Shown: positions 42,697 to 51,885, counted from the stretch's first letter. The stretch: DNA of 64,000 bases from Fretibacter sp964410285 (GCA_964410285.1 CAYPFR010000001.1:372001-436000), one strand, 5' to 3'. Made by a program: numbers and translations. Notes: a model not told the origin generated them from the sequence alone.

Positions 42697-43398
42697 ATGC
42701 TCGCCGTGATTATTCCAACATATAATGTGAAAGATCAGCTTGAGATCTTGCTTGCGGGTCTGAAAGACGCTCAGCTTCCGGTGATTGTCGCCGATGGCGG
42801 CTCGCGGGATCAGACCTTGGAATGCGCGCTTGCGGCAGGCGCAAGCCTCGCCATGGGCGCTTGCGGGCGCGGCCCGCAGCTCATCCTTGGCGCAAATTGG
42901 GCGGCGCAGGCCCGCAGTCCGGACTGGTATCTCTTTCTCCACGCCGATAGCGTGTTAGGCGAAGGTTGGAAGCTTGCCGTGACATTACATATGAATAACT
43001 ATCCTAATAGCGCGGGCTATTTCCGCTTTCGCGCCAGAGCCAAGGGCTGGAAGCCCCGGCTTATGGAATTTTGCGTGCGATACCGTGAACTGACCTTTGG
43101 CGGCCCCTATGGGGATCAAGGGCTTTTGATCTCCCGCGAGCTATATGAGCGCGTTGGCGGTTACGACCCGCTGCGCCTGTTCGAGGATGTGGCGATCATT
43201 GACCGAATTAAGGCCAAGGGAAAATTGCGCCGGTTGCCCGCTAATCTTTATACCGATGTGAGCTGCTATGAGCGGGATGGATACTGGGCGCGCACGCAGC
43301 GAAATTTGTCGCTGCTTAAGGCCTATCGCAGGGGCGAAGATGTAGACGAGCTGCACCGCTCCTATATGCAGCCTGCGGCGAAAAAGACGACGTTATGA
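42697..43398 (+). CDS. small family 2 glycosyltransferase (TIGR04283 type)
   Basis: 233 residues. GT-A fold: VIIPTYNVKDQLE, then VVADGGSRDQT-like IVADGGSRDQTLE (about 29-41), ASLAMGACGRGPQLILGA, and the DxD-like LFLHADSVLG. The late GGPYGDQGLLISRELYERVGGY motif follows. It matches the TIGR04283 family, annotated as arsenosugar-type glycosyltransferases though most members are uncharacterised. It overlaps the next gene by 4 bases; these two families are commonly adjacent. No arsM/arsS-like gene is nearby, so arsenosugar synthesis is not supported here. Confidence 0.85.
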   Translation: MLAVIIPTYNVKDQLEILLAGLKDAQLPVIVADGGSRDQTLECALAAGASLAMGACGRGPQLILGANWAAQARSPDWYLFLHADSVLGEGWKLAVTLHMNNYPNSAGYFRFRARAKGWKPRLMEFCVRYRELTFGGPYGDQGLLISRELYERVGGYDPLRLFEDVAIIDRIKAKGKLRRLPANLYTDVSCYERDGYWARTQRNLSLLKAYRRGEDVDELHRSYMQPAAKKTTL

Positions 43399-43982
43399 AA
43401 CCAAGGCTCATTATAATGGCGAAAGCCCCGATTATGGGCGCGGCCAAAACCCGTCTGGCGCGCGATATTGGGCCGGCCCATGCCAAGCGGATTTACCGCG
43501 CTATGATGGCGAGCGTGCTGCGCAACACGGCCGACCTGCGCTGGGAAACTGTGCTGGCGGTCACGCCAAGGCGCGCGATGGGATCTGTGCCGGATTGGCG
43601 GGGGACCGCGCAGATGCCTCAGGCCGACGGCTCGCTGTCCCCGCGCCTTGCCGCTGTCTTTGCCCGCAAAGGCCCGACCATTTGTATCGGTACGGATTGC
43701 CCAGATGTAGACGCCAACGATATTGCCCGCGCTTTTCGCGCCATTGGACGGGGGCGTCATGTAATTGGGCCGGCAGATGACGGGGGGTTTTGGCTGATTG
43801 GCACGCAAGGTCCAGCGCGCAAAGGTTTATTTGACGCCGTACGCTGGTCACATGAAGATACGCTGACGGATATGGCCGGGCGGCTTCGCGGAGAGGTGAG
43901 CTATCTGCGTACGCTCATTGATGTGGATAATCTGGCCGCGCTTCGCGCCCGCCGTGCCCTGCTAAACTCCGGTAAGCTTTAA
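43395..43982 (+). CDS. TIGR04282/DUF2064 glycosyltransferase-like protein
   Basis: 195 residues. It starts with the family pattern PRLIIMAKAPIMGAAKTRLARDIG (nucleotide-sugar binding loop), followed by GPTICIGTDCPDVDANDI and HVIGPADDGGFWLIG, matching DUF2064 (PF09837), a GT-A-like fold. Likely works with the preceding glycosyltransferase (overlapping ATGA). Product and acceptor unknown. Convergent with the metallo-hydrolase gene 14 bases away. Confidence 0.87.
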   Translation: MKPRLIIMAKAPIMGAAKTRLARDIGPAHAKRIYRAMMASVLRNTADLRWETVLAVTPRRAMGSVPDWRGTAQMPQADGSLSPRLAAVFARKGPTICIGTDCPDVDANDIARAFRAIGRGRHVIGPADDGGFWLIGTQGPARKGLFDAVRWSHEDTLTDMAGRLRGEVSYLRTLIDVDNLAALRARRALLNSGKL

Positions 43983-43995
43983 GGGGCGCGGCCGG

Positions 43996-44823
43996 CTAAT
44001 TTGGCGTGTCTCCCGCGCCATCTTCTTCATTGGCGCTTGCCTCAGCGCCGTTAACGGTTGCCGCCAAAAGCTTGAGCGTAAGCCGCGGGAGGCTGCCGTC
44101 TCCGCCCTTGCCGTGGCCGGGAACAACAAATTTTGCGTCCTTATAGACGGCGTTTACCCACGCAAGCGAGCTTGCCCAATCCTCGATAGAGGCATCCGCA
44201 GTATTGCCAAGCGTCTTTTGATCCGCCCCGCGCACGAGCCCGCCTGCAAATAAGACGGCGGCGGCGGGAACATAAACGACAATATTATCCGGCGCATGGC
44301 CTTTGCCGGGATATGCGATTTCTACGGGGCCAAGTTTTGAACGCGATTTTGGCTCAGAGAGCGCACCAACGGATGTATTGGGAACGGGCGTTCCCCGCCC
44401 CGCCGAAAGATTGGCTGTCTTTGGATGGGAAAACACCTCTGCCCCGCGTGCCTCTAAAATATCCACCCCGGCAAGGCGGTCATAGTGATGATGGGTAATA
44501 ATGAGTTTTTTGACGGGCTTCCCGATCTCTGTCTCGATCTTTGCCAAAAGCGCTAATGTCGCGAGCTCTCCCCACGCCGTATCAATCAAAATTAGGGACT
44601 CGCCGTCTTCTACCACAAGCCCATTTGAAGGCACGAGTGCGGCGCCTGGAAAGCGGTAAGCGGAGCTATGAACCCAGACCCCCTCTGCAATTTTTTGCAA
44701 ATTGACGGGATGGGCTGTTTGAATTTCTCTTAACAGCGTGTCGGGAACCGGGGCAGTCGCGCCGCCGCACGCCATAAGCCCCAGGGCGGAACCGCCAATT
44801 ATCAGATAACGAAGATAAGACAT
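43996..44823 (-). CDS. B1-like metallo-beta-lactamase-fold lipoprotein lacking the Cys ligand
   Basis: 275 residues. Start ATG 44823 with GGGAG upstream; lipobox GLMAC (Cys19). Zinc site 1 is intact: His111 and His113 with Asp115 in THHHYDRLAG, plus His176 in GKGHAPDN. The closing His237 is in VPGHGKG. The stretch LFAGGLVRGADQKTLGN and TADASIEDWASSL aligns well with B1 beta-lactamases such as NDM, where the second Gly of the FAGG group is the zinc-2 ligand Cys221; here it is Gly195. So the enzyme is B1-related but with a damaged or altered second zinc site. Beta-lactam hydrolysis is not established; another ester or amide may be the substrate. Confidence 0.85.
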   Translation of the reverse strand: MSYLRYLIIGGSALGLMACGGATAPVPDTLLREIQTAHPVNLQKIAEGVWVHSSAYRFPGAALVPSNGLVVEDGESLILIDTAWGELATLALLAKIETEIGKPVKKLIITHHHYDRLAGVDILEARGAEVFSHPKTANLSAGRGTPVPNTSVGALSEPKSRSKLGPVEIAYPGKGHAPDNIVVYVPAAAVLFAGGLVRGADQKTLGNTADASIEDWASSLAWVNAVYKDAKFVVPGHGKGGDGSLPRLTLKLLAATVNGAEASANEEDGAGDTPN

Positions 44824-44850
44824 AATCACTCCCGCAGGGACCATATTTGC

Positions 44851-44865
44851 GGCCTAGTATAGGCC
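44851..44865. promoter_or_regulatory. inverted repeat GGCCTA-N3-TAGGCC before the metallo-hydrolase gene
   Basis: Perfect 6-base arms, 28-42 bases upstream of the start, where a promoter or operator would lie. Operator function is inference. Confidence 0.35.
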
Positions 44866-44947
44866 TGATTGACTGTGCTGTCATTTAGTCGGCTTTGCAG
44901 GGGATTTCAACTTTATCCTCAGCGCTTAGTCGGGGCCTGTTCCAGAG

Positions 44948-45175
44948 CTAACGCCCGTGATAGACTTCACTGCCTAGCCCTGCATCACTGAGGGCCGAGC
45001 GCGCATCTTTTGCGTCATCGTCAATGACATTCAAGCGCCTCGGGATCGCGCCAATTGAGCCCTCGACCGCGCTCATATGTTGATCCAGCACGAAACACGG
45101 AATTCCGGCCTCTTTGAGCACCGCTTCGGCAAAGGATAAGGTCGCAGGATTTGTCGTTTTTAAGACGGTCTTCAT
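44948..45175 (-). CDS. DUF2007 putative signal-transducing protein
   Basis: 75 residues. Small alpha/beta protein beginning MKTVLKTTNPATLSFAEAVL, then AGIPCFVLDQHMSA and the conserved RRLNVIDDDAKDAR, matching DUF2007 (PF09413). No partner is obvious. It is transcribed away from the polyprenyl synthase gene, with about 100 bases between their starts. Confidence 0.85.
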   Translation of the reverse strand: MKTVLKTTNPATLSFAEAVLKEAGIPCFVLDQHMSAVEGSIGAIPRRLNVIDDDAKDARSALSDAGLGSEVYHGR

Positions 45176-45274
45176 CCGGGCAGACTGCCAGAGTTGGCTG
45201 CGACGGTCTAGCCCGTCTTATTGGCTTGCCGCGCCCGCAGAAGAGTCGTAGTTTGTTTTCATGAAAGGATCATT

Positions 45275-46294
45275 GTGAACGCACCGGCCGCCATAAATCC
45301 AGAAACAGCGAAGACGGCGTCTCCCGCCCAGCGGCTCTGGGCGCTTTCGGCTTCGGATATGGCCGATGTCGACACACTCATTCTTGCGCGAATGCAAAGC
45401 CCGGTCGGAATGATCCCCGATCTTGCGGCACATCTTGTAGGAGCGGGTGGAAAAAGGTTGCGGCCTCTCTTAACGGTCTCCTGCGCACGGATGTGCGGCT
45501 ATGAGGGGGATAACCACCATAAGCTTGCGGCGGCGGTTGAATTTATCCATTCTGCGACCTTGCTTCATGATGATGTCGTTGACGAGTCAGCCCTGCGGCG
45601 CGGCCAAAAACCCGCCAATCTCATCTGGGGCAATAGCGCCTCAATTCTTGTTGGAGATTTCCTTTTCGCGCGGGCTTTTAACCTGATGGTTGAAACAAAT
45701 AATATGCGCGCGCTCGGTATATTATCCAACGCCTCCTCCGTGATTGCCGAGGGCGAAGTGCATCAACTCGCGGCGCTGCGAAATATTGATATGACCGAGG
45801 CGGAATATCTTGAGGTGATCTCTGCTAAAACGGCGGCCTTATTTGCGGCTGCCACAGAAGTTGCGCCCGTAATTGCAGGCCGCCCCGAAGCCGAATGCGC
45901 AGCGCTGCGTGAATATGGCCTCAAGCTTGGCCTTGCCTTTCAGCTTGTTGATGATGCGCTGGATTACGGCGGCTTTGAGAGCGCGCTGGGTAAATCTGTG
46001 GGCGATGATTTCCGTGAAGGTAAGGTGACCTTGCCCGTCATCCGCGCTTACCAAACTGCCGATAAGGAAACCGCCGATTTTTGGCGCAGAGTGATCGTTG
46101 ATCATGACCAAAAAGATGTAGATCTTGAGCGGGCGGTGTCAATCTTGCGCGCTGCTGGAGCGCTCCAAAGCACGCTGGATATGGCGCATGAATATGCGTC
46201 GCAGGCGCGCCATGCACTTGATATATTCGCAGACTCGCCGTGGAAAGTAACCTTGCAGGATTTGGCCGGCTATGTAGTGGACCGCATTAGCTAG
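45275..46294 (+). CDS. ispB: long-chain polyprenyl diphosphate synthase
   Basis: 339 residues from GTG 45275 with AAAGGA upstream. Trans-prenyltransferase with the first Asp-rich motif LLHDDVVDES (Asp99-Asp100, Asp103) and the second QLVDDALDYGG (Asp226-Asp227, Asp230), and GGKRLRPLL before them. The chain length is probably octa- to decaprenyl for ubiquinone; the residues before the first motif (FIHSAT) do not fix it. GAGTC is present 28 bases before the start. A strong terminator overlaps the end of the convergent gene. Confidence 0.93.
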   Translation: MNAPAAINPETAKTASPAQRLWALSASDMADVDTLILARMQSPVGMIPDLAAHLVGAGGKRLRPLLTVSCARMCGYEGDNHHKLAAAVEFIHSATLLHDDVVDESALRRGQKPANLIWGNSASILVGDFLFARAFNLMVETNNMRALGILSNASSVIAEGEVHQLAALRNIDMTEAEYLEVISAKTAALFAAATEVAPVIAGRPEAECAALREYGLKLGLAFQLVDDALDYGGFESALGKSVGDDFREGKVTLPVIRAYQTADKETADFWRRVIVDHDQKDVDLERAVSILRAAGALQSTLDMAHEYASQARHALDIFADSPWKVTLQDLAGYVVDRIS

Positions 46295-46307
46295 GATGCG
46301 CTTGCGA

Positions 46308-46332
46308 CCTGCCCTTAGGGGCGGGTTTTTTT
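46308..46332 (+). terminator. rho-independent terminator of ispB
   Basis: CCTGCCC pairs with GGGCGGG around TTAG (one G-T pair), followed by seven T. The stem overlaps the stop codon of the convergent gene. Confidence 0.85.
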
Positions 46333-47367
46333 GAGCAAAACAAAATAGACACAGATCAAAATCAGACTTGGCGCGAGGATCGTCAGCGGCGCGCGCGAGA
46401 GGCCGTAATGCTCCGCGCCTATCCCCGCCGCCGCCAGTGTGAGGGCCGCGCATAAATAAAGCCCGCCAACGGCCAAATGACTATGGCCTTGGGAGATCAG
46501 GCGCTGGAAAATATGGTCTTTATGGGCCACGAGCGGATTATGCCCGGCCTTTACTCGCCGTACCAGCGTGAGGAAAACGTCAGCGAGCAGGGGCAGGATA
46601 AACAGCGGCCCGATATAAAGCGCGCCCGTTTGCGGCAGCTCAGAGACTAGCAGCAATATAATGGCGGCATAGAGATATCCGATCAGGAGCGCCCCAACAT
46701 CGCCCGCAAATAAAGCTGCCTTTGGACGCGCGTTATACGGTAAAAACCCGGCGATCCCCGCCAGCAATACGCTCGCCCATATCGCCGCCGCCGGGGCGGC
46801 GCCAAGCCCGCCAAGGGTGAGCAAAAGCAGCAGCAGCGCGCATAGCGCGCCGCCAAGGTTGAGGGCGATAAAGCCATTGGCCCCGTCCGTGAAATTCACC
46901 ACATTCATCACTGCAAAAATCCATGCCGCTGCGCCAAGATAGCCTAGCCATGTCGGCAGAATAAGGCTTGCCATCTCCGGTCCAAGAGGCAGGGCGGGCA
47001 CGGGGCCAAGCACAGCGGCGCTGACCCCGGCGGCGACAATCATCGCGGCCATTTTAGATTTGACGCCAAATCGGTAAATGTCATCTAAAAACCCTACGCT
47101 GGCAATGAGGGTCAGACAGGCCAGCATTGGCAGGAATGTTTTCGCGCGAGGCCCATTAAGGCCTTCTGCCAAGAGCGGCCCGCCCTGCGCGCGGCTGACC
47201 AAAAACGCGCCGATAATGGCGATAAATATAGCCGCCCCGCCGGCTGTAGGTGTGGGGCGGATATGAATGCTGCGGGCATTGGGCGTATCCGAAATGCCTA
47301 TTTTTGTCATCAGCCAGCATCCGACAAACGAAAGCATGAACGCGGTGATTAGCGCGCCGGCGCTCAT
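46315..47367 (-). CDS. MraY/WecA-family sugar-phosphate transferase
   Basis: 350 residues, about ten membrane helices. Start ATG 47367, overlapping the ispE stop (ATGA). Family motifs: HIRPTPTAGGAAIF, the Mg-binding GFLDDIYRFG, VMNVVNFTDGANGF, LFAGDVGALLIG and KAGHNPLVAHKDHIFQRLI. This places it with GT4 enzymes that load a sugar-1-phosphate onto undecaprenyl phosphate (WecA/RfbC-like, PF00953) rather than with MraY of peptidoglycan synthesis, which sits in another cluster. The lipid carrier connection fits the isoprenoid genes around it (ispE, ispB). The sugar is unknown. Confidence 0.87.
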   Translation of the reverse strand: MSAGALITAFMLSFVGCWLMTKIGISDTPNARSIHIRPTPTAGGAAIFIAIIGAFLVSRAQGGPLLAEGLNGPRAKTFLPMLACLTLIASVGFLDDIYRFGVKSKMAAMIVAAGVSAAVLGPVPALPLGPEMASLILPTWLGYLGAAAWIFAVMNVVNFTDGANGFIALNLGGALCALLLLLLTLGGLGAAPAAAIWASVLLAGIAGFLPYNARPKAALFAGDVGALLIGYLYAAIILLLVSELPQTGALYIGPLFILPLLADVFLTLVRRVKAGHNPLVAHKDHIFQRLISQGHSHLAVGGLYLCAALTLAAAGIGAEHYGLSRAPLTILAPSLILICVYFVLLKKTRP

Positions 47368-48254
47368 AATGGCTCGCCTAAGGTGCAGGCCTTTACCCAC
47401 CAATCGGGATGCATATGGGAAATCGCGCGGGCGGCAGATTCTGCGAGAGCAGGGCGAGTGAAAATCGCAAAACAGCTGGCGCCGCTACCGCTCATGCGCG
47501 CGATCTGGCAACCTTCCTGCGCCGCCATAATCCGCAGGGCATGAGAGATGACGGGCTGGGTCTTTATCGCCGCGAGCTGCAAATCGTTTCGGCCGGCCAG
47601 TGTTCGGCTCAGAAGATCTCCGCTCGCGAGTTGCGGATGGGGGTTATCGCAGGGTGCAAGGGTTCCAGTTTGGAGATCAAACACCTTAAACACTGGCCCG
47701 GTCGGGACCGCCACATTGGGATTGAGCAAAATTGCAGGCAGGCTTCCAAGGCGCGGCAAAGGCGAGACGGCCTCGCCAATTCCGTGCATATGCGCCGTCT
47801 GAGAGAGCTGGCAGACGGGGACATCTGCGCCCAGCGAGAGCGCGATTTCATGCCATCTTTCATCGGATAAATCCGCATAGACCTTCAGGAGCCGAAGCAC
47901 CGCCGCCGCGTTTGCACTTCCGCCGCCAAGGCCCGCCGCGACGGGGAGGTTTTTCTCCAATGTGATGTCAAGCGGCGGAATTTTGGCAAATTTCAGACAA
48001 GCCTGATAGGCTTTGACAATTAGGTTGTCCTTGCCCGCTGAGATTTTGCCCGCAAACGGGCCCGTGATCGTTAGGTTTGTTTTTCCCGCACGGCGCGCCG
48101 TAAGTACATCTGAAATATCTGCGAAGGCTACAAGGCTATCAAGTGGGTGGTAGCCTTGGTAGAGGTTAGGGGCCTCTATAGCCCGGCCAACATGAAGCGT
48201 GAGATTAACCTTCGCGCGCGCAATTTGACGTATCATCGCAACTTGGCGTGTCAT
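47364..48254 (-). CDS. ispE: 4-diphosphocytidyl-2-C-methyl-D-erythritol kinase
   Basis: About 296 residues. GHMP kinase fold: AKVNLTLHVG near the N-terminus, ATP loop PVAAGLGGGSANAAA (about 106-120), LGADVPVCQ, and a C-terminal RMSGSGASCFAIF. It phosphorylates CDP-ME in the MEP pathway of isoprenoid synthesis. ATG 48254 is preferred over TTG 48257; the gene follows the TPR lipoprotein stop by 12 bases and overlaps the next gene, so the three are cotranscribed. Confidence 0.93.
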   Translation of the reverse strand: MTRQVAMIRQIARAKVNLTLHVGRAIEAPNLYQGYHPLDSLVAFADISDVLTARRAGKTNLTITGPFAGKISAGKDNLIVKAYQACLKFAKIPPLDITLEKNLPVAAGLGGGSANAAAVLRLLKVYADLSDERWHEIALSLGADVPVCQLSQTAHMHGIGEAVSPLPRLGSLPAILLNPNVAVPTGPVFKVFDLQTGTLAPCDNPHPQLASGDLLSRTLAGRNDLQLAAIKTQPVISHALRIMAAQEGCQIARMSGSGASCFAIFTRPALAESAARAISHMHPDWWVKACTLGEPL

Positions 48255-48266
48255 CAAGCGCCGACT

Positions 48267-50021
48267 TTAAGGGGCAGCTTGCGCCGCGCTTAATCCGCTG
48301 CGGAGTTTGCGTGCGATCATGCTGCGCTCCTTATCCGTGGGGTCATAATCAAGGGCGCGTGTCCACTGATATGCGGCCTCGCGCTTACGGCCCAACTTGT
48401 AATAGACGTCGCCTAGATGATCAATAATTGTCGCAGAAGACGGCGAGAGCGCCACGGCGTCCTCCAGTTTTAGCCGAGCCTGTTCATATTGCCCGAGCTT
48501 ATAATGCGCCCACCCAAGGCTGTCGACAATTGCGCCCGATTGCGGCTCAAGCTCGACGGCCTTGCGGATCATCTCAAAGGCTTTGGTCAGGTTTTCCCCG
48601 CGGTCCACCCACGTATAACCCAGATAATTCAGCGCATCAGCATGATCAGGTTTATAGGCCAGCACGCGCTCGAAATCCGCCACGGCTGCGGGCCAATTTT
48701 TTGTGCGCTCATAGGCAATTCCGCGCAGATAAAGCGCGCGCGGATTTTCCTTCAGCTCGTCTTCGGTTAGGTCTTTGACCACAGCTTCATATATTGGCAG
48801 GGCGTCGACGTAGTTTTCTTTGGCCAGATAATAAGTGCCCACTGCATTTCGCGTCACATAGGAGGGATTGCTGGCATAGAGCGCTTCTAAAACTTTCAAA
48901 GCTTTTTTGTCGTCCTCATTGCGCAAATGTAATTGCCCTTCCGAGAGCATGGCCGTGACATAGTAGGGATTGTCTTTGGGCACAGACCGGTAAAGCGCGG
49001 TCGCCTCAGCGAAGCGTTTTTTAAAGGCGATAATATCCCCCGTCCAAACGCGGGGCTTGGCATAGCCGGGGTCAAGCTGCATCGCTGCGCGCAGGAAAAC
49101 CTCGCTGACGTCCCACGCTTGGTTTGAGCCAAAAAACCCAATGGCTGGCTGTGTAAGGCCGCGAGCGGCAAGCTGCTGCGGGGTGAGGGCTGCGTGAATG
49201 GAAAGCCCGGATTTTAGCTGCGTAATATATGCCGGTACGGGGCCCGTTTCAAATGTGCCATTGTCTTTGGAGAAATCTTCGAGGAAGGTGAGCGCCTCGT
49301 CCATCTTGCCCTGCGCGGATTTCAGGCGTGCGCGGGTCAGAGTCATTTCAAGATTAAGTGTCTGCGGGCCTTGGGCTTCAAGGTCATCCAGCGCGGTTTC
49401 CGCGGCGTCAAAATTTCCCAGCGCAGTCTCCATCTCCGCGAGCTGCAAGAGGCCAAGGCGGGCAAAATATCCTCCGCCTGGCAATTGGCTGAAACTTGTG
49501 CGCGCCGCGGCCGGATCGCCAAGAGCATATTGCGACCAACCCTTCATAATGCCCATTAATATAGTGGTCGTAAGCTCAGGCGTTTCTATGCCAAATTCAG
49601 CGAGTGCCCGGGCATAGCGCGCTTTTGCAAGATGAGCTGTGCCTAAAATGGCATGGGCCATAGGCTCAATATTCCCCGATCTTTTCACCTTTTGCGAAAG
49701 ATTGACGGCAAGGGGGAAATCCCCCGCAGTCAATGCAGAGGTGACGGCACGGCGTGCGACAAATTTATCATTCGGATCAAGCTCAAAGGCGCGGGAGAAA
49801 CTCTCTGAGCGCGCTTTCGCATCATCGAGGTGATTGGCATAAGTTCCAGCAAGATAATCGCCAAACAGCTGACCTTCCTCGGTCGCGTCCTGTGCAAATT
49901 CTCCCGATGGTTTTGGCGTTGTTGTGCATGAGCTAAGGGTCAATAACCCGCCCAGCGCAAGCGCGGACATCATTGCGGGAAGGGTTTTGACACTCGCCAT
50001 GAGCAGGGATTGCAAAGGCAT
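48267..50021 (-). CDS. large TPR lipoprotein
   Basis: 584 residues. A lipoprotein signal with LTLSSC (Cys32) puts it in the outer or inner membrane facing the periplasm. At least ten TPR-like helix pairs follow (AFELDPNDKFVARRAV near 75, LLQLAEMETALGNFDAAETAL near 200, YEAVVKDLTEDELKENPRA, VLAYKPDHADALNYLGYTW, LELEPQSGAIVDSLGWA-type repeats, LGDVYYKLGRKREAA). It is a typical uncharacterised TPR scaffold of alphaproteobacteria, often adjacent to ispE. AGGA precedes the ATG. ETF-QO ends 59 bases before its start on the same strand. Confidence 0.9.
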   Translation of the reverse strand: MPLQSLLMASVKTLPAMMSALALGGLLTLSSCTTTPKPSGEFAQDATEEGQLFGDYLAGTYANHLDDAKARSESFSRAFELDPNDKFVARRAVTSALTAGDFPLAVNLSQKVKRSGNIEPMAHAILGTAHLAKARYARALAEFGIETPELTTTILMGIMKGWSQYALGDPAAARTSFSQLPGGGYFARLGLLQLAEMETALGNFDAAETALDDLEAQGPQTLNLEMTLTRARLKSAQGKMDEALTFLEDFSKDNGTFETGPVPAYITQLKSGLSIHAALTPQQLAARGLTQPAIGFFGSNQAWDVSEVFLRAAMQLDPGYAKPRVWTGDIIAFKKRFAEATALYRSVPKDNPYYVTAMLSEGQLHLRNEDDKKALKVLEALYASNPSYVTRNAVGTYYLAKENYVDALPIYEAVVKDLTEDELKENPRALYLRGIAYERTKNWPAAVADFERVLAYKPDHADALNYLGYTWVDRGENLTKAFEMIRKAVELEPQSGAIVDSLGWAHYKLGQYEQARLKLEDAVALSPSSATIIDHLGDVYYKLGRKREAAYQWTRALDYDPTDKERSMIARKLRSGLSAAQAAP

Positions 50022-50080
50022 AATTATCCTATCACTGAAAGCGTTATAAAGCAGAGCCGATACCGGTCCTCGCGGGCTTA

Positions 50081-51745
50081 TTACATATTCGGATAATTAG
50101 GGCCACCCGCACCTTCAGGTACCGTCCACACAATATTTTTACTGGGATCTTTAATATCGCAGGTCTTGCAGTGAACACAGTTTTGCGCATTGATCTGAAA
50201 ACGCGGATTAGACCCGTCATCCTCGCGCAGCACCTCATAGACCCCCGCAGGGCAATAGCGCTGCGCGGGTTCATCAAATTTTGGCAAGTTAATGTTAATC
50301 GGGACGCTGTCGTCGATCAGTTTCAAATGACTGGGCTGCTCTTCGCTATGATTGGTCGCAGAGAAAGACACATTTGTAAGGCGGTCAAAAGAAATAACGC
50401 CGTCCGGCTTAGGGTAGTCAATCGGTTTATAATCCTCTTGCTGACCTGTCGCCTGTGCATCGTCTTTTTGATATTTCATTGTCCCGAAGGGATTGAACCG
50501 GAAGAGTGTCTTAACCCACATATCTATACCGCCCAACAAAAGCGAGCCCAGCAGCAGTCCGAATTTAGAGGTCAAGGGCCCCACATTTCGAACAGCCTTG
50601 AGGTCCTCACCTATGGGACCTGCGCGCAGGCTCTCGTCATAAGCCTCTAACGTATCGCCGCTCCGCCCGTCTTGGAGCGCGGCATAGGCGGCCTCTGCTG
50701 CTTCAATGCCCGAATGCATGGCGTTGTGATTGCCTTTGATACGAGGCAAATTTACCAGACCCGCAGAGCATCCCAGCAGCGCCCCGCCGGGGAAGGCTGT
50801 TTTGGGAATCGATTGATAGCCGCCCTTGGCGATGACGCGCGCGCCGTAAGCCACGCGTTTCCCGCCTTTCAGTAATTTGGCAATGTCTGGATGATGCTTC
50901 CAGCGCTGGAACTCGGCATAGGGGTATAGATGCGGGTTCTTATAGGCAAGATCGACGACATAGCCCAAATAGAGTTGATTGTTCTCGGCGTGATAAAGGA
51001 ATGATCCCATGCCGGTTTTCCATCCCAGCGGCCATCCCATGGTGTGAACGACTTCGCCTTCATTATGATGTTCGGGCTTAATATCCCATATCTCTTTCAT
51101 CCCCAGTCCGAATTTGGGGACTTCGGAGTTTTCATCAAGATTAAACTTCTCAACCGCGATTTTGGATAGGGATCCGCGTGCGCCCTCGGATAGGAAGACA
51201 TATTTACCGTGAAGCTCCATTCCCGGTTCATAGCCAGGGCCTTTGCTGCCGTCTTTTTGATAGCCAAATTCACCGGCCACAACGCCTTTGACACTGCCGT
51301 CCTCGCGGTAGACGAGTTCTGAGCAGGACATGCCCGGGAAAACTTCCACTCCCAGAGCCTCGGCTTGTTCAGCAAGCCAGCGGCATGTATTGGCCATAGA
51401 GACAATGTAGTTGCCGTGATTATTCATCAGCGGCGGCATGATAAAATTAGGTACGCGGAAAGAACCTTCAGGGCCAAGCATAAGGAATTTATCAGTTGTC
51501 ACCTTGGTCTTTATGGGCGCGCCTTTGGCCTCCCAATCGGGCATAAGCCGCGTGAGCCCGCTTGGGTCCAAAACAGCGCCAGAGAGGATATGCGCGCCGA
51601 CCTCTGAACCCTTTTCCAGTACGACGACGGAGAGATTATCCCCGCCGAGCTGCTTGAGCCGGATAGCCGCCGATAGGCCAGCAGGCCCCGCTCCGACGAT
51701 AACAACATCATATTCCATGCTTTCGCGCTCTGGTGTCTCTGACAT
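50081..51745 (-). CDS. electron-transfer flavoprotein:ubiquinone oxidoreductase
   Basis: 554 residues from ATG 51745 (GGGGACA upstream). FAD-binding GAGPAGLSAAIRL (18-30), the quinone/FAD region GCSAGLVNLPRIKGNHNAM, and near the C-terminus a 4Fe-4S site with four Cys at about 498, 523, 526 and 529 (RYCPAGVYE; NCVHCKTCDIKDP). It carries electrons from ETF, reduced by acyl-CoA and amino-acid dehydrogenases, to ubiquinone on the inner membrane. The ETF genes are not in this window. Divergent from the RimK-fusion gene. Confidence 0.95.
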   Translation of the reverse strand: MSETPERESMEYDVVIVGAGPAGLSAAIRLKQLGGDNLSVVVLEKGSEVGAHILSGAVLDPSGLTRLMPDWEAKGAPIKTKVTTDKFLMLGPEGSFRVPNFIMPPLMNNHGNYIVSMANTCRWLAEQAEALGVEVFPGMSCSELVYREDGSVKGVVAGEFGYQKDGSKGPGYEPGMELHGKYVFLSEGARGSLSKIAVEKFNLDENSEVPKFGLGMKEIWDIKPEHHNEGEVVHTMGWPLGWKTGMGSFLYHAENNQLYLGYVVDLAYKNPHLYPYAEFQRWKHHPDIAKLLKGGKRVAYGARVIAKGGYQSIPKTAFPGGALLGCSAGLVNLPRIKGNHNAMHSGIEAAEAAYAALQDGRSGDTLEAYDESLRAGPIGEDLKAVRNVGPLTSKFGLLLGSLLLGGIDMWVKTLFRFNPFGTMKYQKDDAQATGQQEDYKPIDYPKPDGVISFDRLTNVSFSATNHSEEQPSHLKLIDDSVPININLPKFDEPAQRYCPAGVYEVLREDDGSNPRFQINAQNCVHCKTCDIKDPSKNIVWTVPEGAGGPNYPNM

Positions 51746-51885
51746 ATTGTCCCCATAATAAAAGGCCTGCGGAGCCCTCTGGACTCGCAATCTGTATAAA
51801 TCTTGCGTACTGAATTAGCCTTATAAAGGGCGCGGGTAAAGGTATATGCTGCCGCAGAGCAGTCTGGCGCCGTAAAGGACAAGCT

